From: JOPF133 sp052144935 | GTDB taxonomy: Bacteria; Acidobacteriota; Terriglobia; Bryobacterales; Bryobacteraceae | NCBI GenBank assembly: GCA_052144935.1 | Contig: JBKQPR010000250.1 | Span: 1 to 27,311, forward strand | Direction of reading: 5' to 3' | DNA length: 27,311 nt | Part shown: positions 21,885 to 27,311 of the stretch, piece by piece | Position numbering within the stretch: the stretch's first letter is position 1 | Layout of the letters: the number at the start of each line of letters is the position of its first letter | Notes under the pieces: generated by a model | What the model saw: the letters and a program-made list of their open reading frames with translations, nothing else | What the model was told of the DNA's origin: nothing | The model's database searches: none | Translations under genes and position numbers: made by a program

Positions 21885-22976
21885 TCAATATTTCGACAGG
21901 AATTCGCTCACGCTGGGCCGCTGGGCCGCTACGCGCGCGATGCACAGGTCCACTGTTTCGAGCGTTTGCGCCAGATTGCGCGGCGCCCCATCGTACTTGC
22001 CCACCAGCGGGTCGAAGTAATCCTGCAACTGCTGGCGCAATTGGGGATCGCAGAAGCTCCTGCCAACGTTCGGCAGAAATGAGCCGAAGCTGTCACCGAA
22101 AATGCTCGGGTTGCCCTGCATGATCCGGTCAAAGTGCGCCTTCACAAACTCGAAGGGCATCGTGAGCGTAGCCGGGGAGTTCCGTCCCCCGAACAGCAGC
22201 AGCAGGAATCCGTCCGCCAGTTTCACCCTGCCGGACAGCACCTCCTGCATCCCGGCCTCAATGGAGGCAGGGTCGCGGAAATCGGTCATGGCGCCGAGGA
22301 GGCGCTGCTGGTCCTGCCGGTCCTTGGTCTTTTCGAATTCGGTCAGGAAGCGTTGGAAGAGGGGCAGGGCGCCGTACCAGGCGGCACTGGAGAGGACCGC
22401 TTCCACCACGTCGGGCGCCACGGCCTTGCGATCGGCCAGCCATTTCTCCGCCAGTTGGCGGGCCTGCCCGGCCAGTTCCTGGTCACCGCCCTGCCTTGCC
22501 ATGGCGCCGACCAATTGGGGCCGCAGGAGACGGACATCCTCCGATTCGCCAGGGCGTGGGATCCATCCCAACTCCCGGGCGCGGGCCTGGAAGTTCTTGC
22601 GGAGGAAGCGCTGGTAGCTCGGCTGCAGATTCTCCGGCACGACGTCGCGCTGAACCGAGAGCGCCAGCGCCAGGCTGCTCCCGAAGACCTGCCGCGAGGA
22701 ATCGCTATGGAACGTTTCGGCCAGGCGCAGGGCGTCCGCCGCGGGCATGCGGCCCCCGTTCGCCATGGCTTCGGCGTTGCCGATGAGGTCGGCGCGCTCC
22801 GCCGCGGAGAGGCGATGCTCCACGTCGCCGCCGGTGAGCGCCGAAAGCAGCGCGCCCTGGTAATCGGCCCGGTAATACCCCTTGGCGTCCTGGTTGGCGT
22901 CGATCCAGGCCGGGCAGCGTTTGGCCTGCAGCGGCCACTCCATGGCGGCCTGCGTCATGAGGGTACACTGGCTCAC
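21885..22976 (-). CDS. ERAP1-like C-terminal portion of M1 aminopeptidase, separate frame
   Basis: A 363-residue all-helical frame matching the C-terminal HEAT-like domain of M1 aminopeptidases: TLMTQAAMEWPLQAKRCPAW and ANQDAKGYYRADYQ at the start (the normal beta-sandwich-to-helix transition), then LSAAERADLIGNAEAMANGG, FLTEFEKTKDRQDQQRLLGA, and QTLETVDLCIARVAAQRP at the end. By itself it has no catalytic residues. It begins with a GTG (22976) that overlaps the stop of the catalytic part as GTGA, created by an 8-bp tandem duplication. Removing one copy rejoins both frames through GESQCTLM. Translational coupling could still yield a two-chain enzyme; otherwise this half is dead. Confidence 0.85.
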   Translation of the reverse strand: MSQCTLMTQAAMEWPLQAKRCPAWIDANQDAKGYYRADYQGALLSALTGGDVEHRLSAAERADLIGNAEAMANGGRMPAADALRLAETFHSDSSRQVFGSSLALALSVQRDVVPENLQPSYQRFLRKNFQARARELGWIPRPGESEDVRLLRPQLVGAMARQGGDQELAGQARQLAEKWLADRKAVAPDVVEAVLSSAAWYGALPLFQRFLTEFEKTKDRQDQQRLLGAMTDFRDPASIEAGMQEVLSGRVKLADGFLLLLFGGRNSPATLTMPFEFVKAHFDRIMQGNPSIFGDSFGSFLPNVGRSFCDPQLRQQLQDYFDPLVGKYDGAPRNLAQTLETVDLCIARVAAQRPSVSEFLSKY

Positions 22977-22981
22977 TGGCT
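22966..22981. repeat. 8-bp perfect tandem duplication splitting the M1 gene
   Basis: CACTGGCT is present twice in direct succession (22966-22973, 22974-22981). Read on the minus strand it is AGCCAGTG twice; one copy gives the natural GES-QCTL joint, two copies introduce TGA and shift the frame. Confidence 0.92.
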
Positions 22982-24538
22982 CTCGCCTTTTTCAGCGCCG
23001 TAACGCACGCAGATGGGAACGCTCCACACCTGGTTCGTGGAGCCTTTCGAACCGGTGGGCAGGTAGCGCGATTGTTCGAGATGCAGCACGGGAGCCTTGG
23101 TGCAATCGAGCGACACCTTCACCATCGGCACGCCAGCCTGGTTGAGGAAGGTGGAAAAGGGCTGGGTGATATCTTTCTTACTGGACGAGCTGAGCGCATC
23201 CAGAAACTCGCCGGCGGTGGTGGTTCGGAAGGCGTACTGCTGGAGATAGCTCCGGACGCCTTTGCGGAAGGCTTCCGGCCCCATCCAGTTTTCGAACATG
23301 CCGATCACGGCCGCCCCTTTATCGTAGGTGATGCCATCGAAGGCATTGGAGATGTCGCCCTTGGTCTCGATGGCCTGGCGGATTTTGCGCGCCGTCACCA
23401 GGCTGTCCTGCCGCGCCGCGCCCAGCTTGCTCTCGACATCGTCCACCCGCGTGTTCCACTCCGGCTTCCATTCGGCGATGAGCTTCTGCTCCATCCAGGT
23501 GGCGAAGGCTTCGTTGAGCCAGATATCGTTCCACCAGTTGGTAGTCACCAGGTCGCCGAACCACTGGTGGGAAAGCTCGTGAGCCGCGACCGAGGCATAT
23601 TCCCGCTGGCGGCCGATGGAATCGGTCTCGGGATTGGCCAGCAGGATGTTTTGGCCATAAGTCACCATGCCCGCGTTTTCCATGGCGCCAAAGCCGATAG
23701 TGACGGGTACGGCTACCTGATCCGACTTGTCATAGGGGAATGGGATACCGAAGTAATCTTCGAGGCGGGTCAAAATGGTGGCGGTGACCTCGGCGGCGTA
23801 TTTGGCTTGTCCCGCCCGGCCTTTGGGCGTTACGATGCGCACCGGCACATGCTTTTGGCCGGCGAAGCCCGCATCCACGAATTCGAACGGACCGACGGCG
23901 AAGGCGATCAGATAGCTGGGCAACGGCCTGGTCTCGGCGAAGGCGATTTTCCGCATGCCCGATTCGCTGGTTTCGGACGCGGCGGGCGTATTGCTCACGG
24001 CCTCATCCTGCGGCGGGATGCGCAGCGTGAGCTGCCACGGCACCTTGTAAGAAGGCTCGTCGAAGCACGGAAAGGCATCGCGCGCGTCGGTGGCTTCAAA
24101 CTGCGTCAGGATGTAGGAGACGCCTCCATCCTCGGCGTGGAACACGCCGGAGGTATCGCCGTGGCGGACTTCGCCGGTGTAACGGATGGCGATTTCCGCC
24201 GCGCCCGCGGGAATGGCCGAGGGCAGTTGCAGCCCCAGGAAATCGTCGCCCCCCGCGAGCGCCTTGGCTGTCAGAGTCTTTCCGCCGGCGGTGACGGAAG
24301 CCTGCTGGACGGCGATGCGATTGGCATTCAGCCAGATGGTCTGGGCCGGCTGACCGACCTTCACTTGAATGCGGATGTCGCCGCTGAACCCGGTCTTATC
24401 GGGATCGAGGGTAAGTTCGGCGCGGTACCTTTCCGGGGCGACATTCTGGACTTCCGCAAGACGCAATTTGGGCGGCTGGTCCGCGGCGAGGGCGGTGAAA
24501 GAGCAAGCCAGGACGAGGGCGAGGGCGAGGGGAGCCAT
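22973..24538 (-). CDS. M1-family zinc aminopeptidase, catalytic portion
   Basis: A 521-residue exported metallopeptidase. The first 19 residues (MAPLALALVLACSFTALAA) are a signal peptide; the upstream open frame belongs to a permease relic, so the start is ATG 24538. Catalytic hallmarks: the exopeptidase motif GAMEN at 284-288 and HELSH at 320-324 with the third zinc ligand Glu343 in NEAF. The N-terminal beta domain (35-220) carries the FDEP block near 159-162. It would trim N-terminal residues from peptides outside the cytoplasm. The stop falls after KGESQ, just where family members continue into the C-terminal ERAP1-like domain; that domain is encoded immediately downstream in another frame. 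Confidence 0.92.
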   Translation of the reverse strand: MAPLALALVLACSFTALAADQPPKLRLAEVQNVAPERYRAELTLDPDKTGFSGDIRIQVKVGQPAQTIWLNANRIAVQQASVTAGGKTLTAKALAGGDDFLGLQLPSAIPAGAAEIAIRYTGEVRHGDTSGVFHAEDGGVSYILTQFEATDARDAFPCFDEPSYKVPWQLTLRIPPQDEAVSNTPAASETSESGMRKIAFAETRPLPSYLIAFAVGPFEFVDAGFAGQKHVPVRIVTPKGRAGQAKYAAEVTATILTRLEDYFGIPFPYDKSDQVAVPVTIGFGAMENAGMVTYGQNILLANPETDSIGRQREYASVAAHELSHQWFGDLVTTNWWNDIWLNEAFATWMEQKLIAEWKPEWNTRVDDVESKLGAARQDSLVTARKIRQAIETKGDISNAFDGITYDKGAAVIGMFENWMGPEAFRKGVRSYLQQYAFRTTTAGEFLDALSSSSKKDITQPFSTFLNQAGVPMVKVSLDCTKAPVLHLEQSRYLPTGSKGSTNQVWSVPICVRYGAEKGESQ

Positions 24539-24571
24539 GGGCGTTATTCTCGCACAGCCGGGCGCCGGCCA

Positions 24572-24735
24572 TTCGTAGCGCAAGCAGACGATGGGGTCCA
24601 GTTGGCGGCGCGATTGGCGGGATAATAGCCGAAGAACAGGCCCACCCCAAAGGGGATCGCCACTCCAACCACCCCCATCACGACCCAGAAGGGCGAAAGG
24701 GTGGCGGCGATCGAAACCAGCGCGCACGGCGAAGG
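24572..24735 (-). pseudogene. C-terminal relic of a MacB-like ABC permease
   Basis: Minus-strand frames upstream of the aminopeptidase spell the last helix and tail of a MacB/FtsX permease: ALVSIAATLSPFWVVMGVVG, IPFGVGLFFGYYPANRAAN in one frame, then LDPIVCLRYE in another. A single missing base at the Asn-Leu joint (near 24602) explains the shift, and the usual stop after RYE is lost. Only about 50 codons remain and no body of the gene lies upstream. It is distinct from the ADOP genes, whose tail reads differently. Confidence 0.75.
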
Positions 24736-25377
24736 CGACCGGCGTTCCTTGGGATTCTCCTTCGGCGGACCGGCGCTTGCGGCAAGATAACCGCCTGCAC
24801 GTTCAAAAGAAGCCCGGCCTTACCGTGAATTCAATATACGCCTGCGGCCATCGCCGGCCGGTATGAGCTTGCCGCATCGCCGGCCGCGGGGCATGGTGGG
24901 GCCACCCGTCCGGCCGGCGCCACGGAGGCGGCCGGCGACGATTTTCGCCGCGTAGAGTTGGGCGGCGCCAGCGGTCGGGCCACTCTCGCCGCCGCCTTCG
25001 GCGGGGCGCGTCGCCATCCCCGGCGACGAAGTCTGTGGCGTGAGCCGCGCAAACCGGGCCGCCCTCGCGCTTTCTCCCCCCAAAATAGACACAGGCCGTT
25101 GCTCGCGTGGCGTCCAGGAGAACTGTCGCCCGACTTCGGAAGGTCGGTTCGGAAGGCCGGCTGGGGTTGGAAGGCCGATTGACAATCCACCCGGAGTTCG
25201 ATATACCTCTCTCCAGTGAGCGGACCGCTATTCAACGTCGGATGGAAGTGTCGCCCCAGGGCTACGTTTCCAATCCTGCCACGAACGATCCCGCACGCGA
25301 CGACGAAGGAAGATGACATTGATGCGGGACCAGGACGATTCGAGGGCTGTAGCAAGCATTAGCGCAAAGATGAGGTG
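24736..25377. other. Intergenic region with no recognisable gene
   Basis: About 640 bases of G+C-rich DNA. Several open frames on both strands show biased Arg/Gly/Pro composition without family features. The GCCGGC-rich portion (about 24850-24990) contains short inverted motifs (CATCGCCGGCCG and CGGCCGGCGAT types). The only functional candidates are the promoter-like element at 25179-25207 and the leader of the ThuA-domain gene. Confidence 0.5.
25179..25207 (+). promoter_or_regulatory. Sigma-70-like promoter candidate for the ThuA-domain gene
   Basis: TTGACA (25179-25184), a 17-bp spacer and TATACC (25202-25207) give a perfect -35 and a 4/6 match to the -10 consensus. A transcript from here would have a leader of about 165 bases before the start at 25378. 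Confidence 0.4.
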
Positions 25378-26370
25378 ATGACTGTGACAAGTAGACGAAA
25401 TCGCACCAAGACGGGAACCGAGGCTCGGCTTTCAACTACGGTGGGCAGGACAGATCGCAAACTTCCGAAGGAGAGGATCCTGCATCCGGTACTCGGCGCC
25501 GTGTTGGTGTTGTTCCTGGCAGGAACGATGCCCCGAGAGGCTTGGGCGCAAGGTGGGCGCGGTACAGGCCCTCAGGGAGCTCCTTCACCACAGGGCCAAA
25601 ACGCCAAGGGCATGCATATATACATCTGGGCGGGCATCAAGTCCCATGGCGAGGGTCAGCATGACTACCCACAGTTTCTTGCCGACTGGAGCAAGATTCT
25701 GACGGACCATGGGGCCGTCGTCGATGGTGCTTTCCATGGCCCCAGCAGTGCCGACCTCGAACATACCGATGTCGTGGTGATTTACAAGGGCGACGCAGCC
25801 TACCTGAGCGATAGCGAAAAGGCCGCGATTGAGGCGTTCGTCAAACGTGGTGGCGGCCTGGTTAGTTTACACGACTCTTTGTGCGGTCCGGATCCCGCCT
25901 ATTTTGCGACCCTCATGGGTGGCGCAAAGAAGCATGGTGAGGTGAACTACACCCTGGACGCGCCAATCCCCTACACAGTCGTGGACAAATCGAATCCAAT
26001 CATGGTGGACATGTCCGATATCACGATTTTCGATGAGGCCTTCTTCAATATGACGTGGGCGAAAAACCCTGCCGTCCACGTGCTGGCAACCGCAAAGATC
26101 CCGCCAACGCGCAGTGCTGGCGACCACAAAGACGAAGTCGTGCCGCAGATCTGGACGTACGAACACGAACTCCCCGGTGGTCAGCCGGCTCGATCCTTCG
26201 TGTGGATGCAGGGCCACACCTACGCCAATTTTGCCAATTACCAGATTCAGCGGACATTGCTCCGGGGCATCGCGTGGGCCGGGAAGAAGCCAGTCGATGA
26301 GCTCGTGAACTACGTGGCTCCTCCCCGTCCCGGCCGCTCGGGCACACCTCCGGAAGGTAGGGGCAGATAA
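25378..26370 (+). CDS. Exported ThuA-domain protein
   Basis: A 330-residue protein. ATG 25378 follows GAGG closely; a GTG directly before it is the alternative. A long basic N-region (about 34 residues) precedes a signal core (VLGAVLVLFLAGTM) and a likely cleavage at AWA-Q near residue 57. The mature part is a ThuA/glutamine-amidotransferase-like fold: HIYIWAGIKSHGEGQHDYPQ, an ILTDHGAVVDG strand, LEHTDVVVIYKGDAAYL, SEKAAIEAFVKRGGGLVSLH, PQIWTYEH, VWMQGHTYANF and YQIQRTLLRGIAWAG. ThuA proteins are linked to sugar metabolism and often found secreted in Acidobacteria and Planctomycetes, with unproven activity. It is a single gene; the tail is Pro/Gly/Arg-rich (PPRPGRSGTPPEGRGR). Confidence 0.88.
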   Translation: MTVTSRRNRTKTGTEARLSTTVGRTDRKLPKERILHPVLGAVLVLFLAGTMPREAWAQGGRGTGPQGAPSPQGQNAKGMHIYIWAGIKSHGEGQHDYPQFLADWSKILTDHGAVVDGAFHGPSSADLEHTDVVVIYKGDAAYLSDSEKAAIEAFVKRGGGLVSLHDSLCGPDPAYFATLMGGAKKHGEVNYTLDAPIPYTVVDKSNPIMVDMSDITIFDEAFFNMTWAKNPAVHVLATAKIPPTRSAGDHKDEVVPQIWTYEHELPGGQPARSFVWMQGHTYANFANYQIQRTLLRGIAWAGKKPVDELVNYVAPPRPGRSGTPPEGRGR

Positions 26371-26613
26371 GCGACGCCGCACAACCCTCTTGGCGAAGAT
26401 TGGCCCGATTCCCTTCACCATGCGCTGCGAGTACTTCTTGTTTTGGGCCCAAGACGGGTCTCGACTCGACGTCGCGCTTCGCTGTAGCCTGATTAAAGAT
26501 GCTGTGCTTCTTTAATCGCGGCCTCCTATCGTACCGGCTTTTCAGTCGGACAGTCTTGGTGTCTCTCACTAACTCTGTAATTTCCCCGTAAATCGCATTT
26601 TCAACTTGTACCC
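26371..26613. other. Non-coding stretch before the tRNA array, with AT-rich hairpin
   Basis: About 240 bases, visibly lower in G+C than the rest of the window. It holds GATTAAAG (26491-26498) and its exact inverse CTTTAATC (26510-26517) around an 11-base loop. The hairpin lies 120 bases after the ThuA-domain stop and has no following T-tract, so it is a poor terminator. No coding frame with a signature is visible. Confidence 0.5.
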
Positions 26614-26697
26614 GGAAGGCTCCGGTAAATTGGTATTCCTCTGGTCTGTTAAGCCAGAGTCCCTCGGGACATAGGCGTTCGAGTCGCCTGCCTTCCG
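26614..26697 (+). tRNA. tRNA with Asn anticodon (GTT) and long variable arm
   Basis: Acceptor stem GGAAGGC/GCCTTCC pairs perfectly (26614-26620 with 26690-26696), discriminator G. Anticodon stem CTGGT/GCCAG encloses CTGTTAA, the typical Asn loop with anticodon GTT (26648-26650). T-arm AGGCG-TTCGAGT-CGCCT is perfect. The variable region is 15 bases with its own stem (GTCCC-TCG-GGAC), a class II feature proper to Leu, Ser or Tyr tRNAs, not Asn. The D-loop (AAATTGGTA) also looks Leu-like and the D-stem is weak. CCA is not encoded (CCG). Amino-acid identity is therefore uncertain. Confidence 0.7.
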
Positions 26698-26721
26698 CCG
26701 GATCTTTGACAATTCGCGTTT

Positions 26722-26812
26722 GGGCAGTTGGCTGAGAGGCTGAAAGCGCCGGGCTGTAGCCCCGGTAACCCTTCGGGAAACATCCAAGGTTCGAATCCTC
26801 GACTGCCCACCA
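26722..26812 (+). tRNA. tRNA-Tyr (GTA)
   Basis: Acceptor GGGCAGT/ACTGCCC perfect, T8 present, D-stem GCT/AGC, anticodon stem CCGGG/CCCGG around CTGTAGC with anticodon GTA (26756-26758), long class II variable arm (AACCCTTCGGGAAACAT) as expected for bacterial Tyr, T-loop TTCGAAT, discriminator A and encoded CCA (26810-26812). One A-C mismatch sits in the T-stem (26786/26800). Otherwise a convincing functional tRNA. Confidence 0.88.
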
Positions 26813-26818
26813 ATGTGT

Positions 26819-26846
26819 GTCGGTTCGAATCCGACCGAGCCTTCCA
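26819..26846 (+). pseudogene. 3' tRNA fragment (T-arm and acceptor strand)
   Basis: GTCGG-TTCGAAT-CCGAC is a perfect T-arm, followed by a 7-base acceptor strand CGAGCCT, T and CCA. Only 6 bases separate it from the tRNA-Tyr end, so the 5' two thirds of this tRNA are missing. Confidence 0.6.
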
Positions 26847-26847
26847 T

Positions 26848-26920
26848 GAGCCCGTAGTCCAACGGCAGAGGCAACCGCCTCAAAAGCGGTCCAGTGCCGG
26901 TTCGAATCCTTCCAAGGGCA
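26848..26920 (+). tRNA. Degenerate tRNA with Leu anticodon (CAA) and short variable arm
   Basis: Anticodon stem ACCGC/GCGGT is perfect around CTCAAAA (anticodon CAA, 26881-26883). TA at positions 8-9 and D-stem GTC/GGC fit. The variable region is only 5 bases, class I, whereas bacterial Leu tRNAs are class II. T-loop TTCGAAT is present but the T-stem has two mismatches (GCCGG/CCTTC), and the acceptor pairs only through GCCC/GGGC plus one or two more. No CCA. Probably a decayed or highly divergent tRNA. Confidence 0.45.
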
Positions 26921-27311
26921 ACTACTTCAATCGGGTCATTTGTGGACACTTCCCGTACCGCTTGATCTGGCATGCTGAGGCGGGCAGAGGCCGTGGGTCT
27001 CTTCGGCTTGGGTCGCGACCCGCCAAGATCTGACCGAAGCGGAGTCCCTCGCCCTCCTTGAGAAAACTCTCACCTGGAAAAGAATAGCGCTCTCAACTGC
27101 CCCTTGGGGGCTGCGCGATTCTGCGGATCAGCCGGTCAAGCGCTTACGCGTTTCCGGGATTTCTCCGTTCCGGTGCGTCAACCGCTCCCTTATAGTTAAT
27201 CCGTAGGGCGAATTATTGAAGGGTTGGTTTCTCCACGGTGGGCGGCAACGCGCCTGTGGAAAAGTGTCCGCTCAGTTGCCATCGGCGACGGTCGGTGGCA
27301 GGGTAGGAGAG
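26921..27311. other. Window end: structured non-coding stretch, no clear gene
   Basis: About 390 bases. At 26964-27030 nested inverse segments (GATCTGGC with GCCAAGATC, and GGCGGG with CCCGCC) could fold into a long imperfect hairpin. A start-less open frame 26979-27206 contains RQDLTEAESLALLEKTLTWK but has no recognised family. GCCCC-TT-GGGGC at 27099-27111 is a further small hairpin without a T-tract. Nothing else was recognised. Confidence 0.4.

Noticed and set aside
26491..26517. AT-rich hairpin as the ThuA-domain gene terminator
   Set aside because: The 11-base loop, the lack of a T-tract and the 120-base distance from the stop make an intrinsic terminator unlikely.
26569..26973. Minus-strand open frame of 134 codons across the tRNA array
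   Set aside because: It is the antisense of tRNA sequence; GFEPT/SRIRTLD-type strings are a well-known artefact of T-arms translated backwards.
27252..27262. TGTGGAAAA as a DnaA box near the window end
   Set aside because: One mismatch to the consensus and only a single copy; no cluster or AT-rich element nearby, so no origin can be claimed despite the parS sites.

Overview
The window looks like chromosomal DNA from an Acidobacteriota genome of the Solibacter/Bryobacter type. This is an inference from gene content. It carries a long ABC permease of the acidobacterial ADOP type (plus relics of two related permeases), a CadC-like winged-helix regulator with a TPR tail, a membrane M1 aminopeptidase with an ERAP1-like tail, a ThuA-domain protein and high G+C throughout. 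No rRNA, integrase or transposase gene was recognised.

Layout. (1) 1-1931: a secreted-type hypothetical that has lost its signal peptide, a small conserved hypothetical, and a chimeric truncated PhnB-like gene; a 63-bp near-identical repeat sits at the broken end of both the first and third. (2) 1928-5756, minus strand: three genes joined by ATGA overlaps, namely a membrane-anchored CadC-like/TPR regulator with a very long proline-rich linker, a START/SRPBCC-like exported protein and a PlsC-type acyltransferase. (3) 5757-5929: divergent intergenic region with three 11-bp direct repeats, the expected operator shape for an OmpR-type winged helix. (4) 5930-12917, plus strand: small envelope proteins (Sm-like/glycine-rich, polytopic, lipoprotein, Skp-like, one frameshifted membrane protein) leading into a TatT-DctP-fused DctQM TRAP transporter; DctP has an extraordinary 18-unit Arg/Ser/Thr tetrapeptide tract before its signal peptide.

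(5) 12918-17726 is the accessory part: an ADOP permease relic, two perfect parS sites 22 bp apart, three 18-bp direct repeats, then a two-gene ATGA-coupled module. Its first protein fuses a PD-(D/E)XK (Mrr-like) nuclease domain to an AbiEi-like winged-helix antitoxin; the second is a nucleotidyltransferase of the AbiEii/GSU2403 type. An M20 peptidase and a decayed BrnT/antitoxin pair follow. This is the best candidate for an undescribed system.

(6) 17727-24735, minus strand: an HDOD protein, a full ADOP permease, a zinc-ribbon protein, an M1 aminopeptidase cut into two overlapping frames by an exact 8-bp tandem duplication, and a MacB-like relic. (7) 24736-27311: a mostly empty stretch, a ThuA-domain secreted protein, then a compact tRNA array (Tyr, an Asn-anticodon tRNA with a long variable arm, a 3' tRNA fragment and a degenerate Leu-anticodon tRNA) in DNA that looks lower in G+C than the rest.

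All functional calls rest on reading the sequence and remembered family features; no database search or computation was run.
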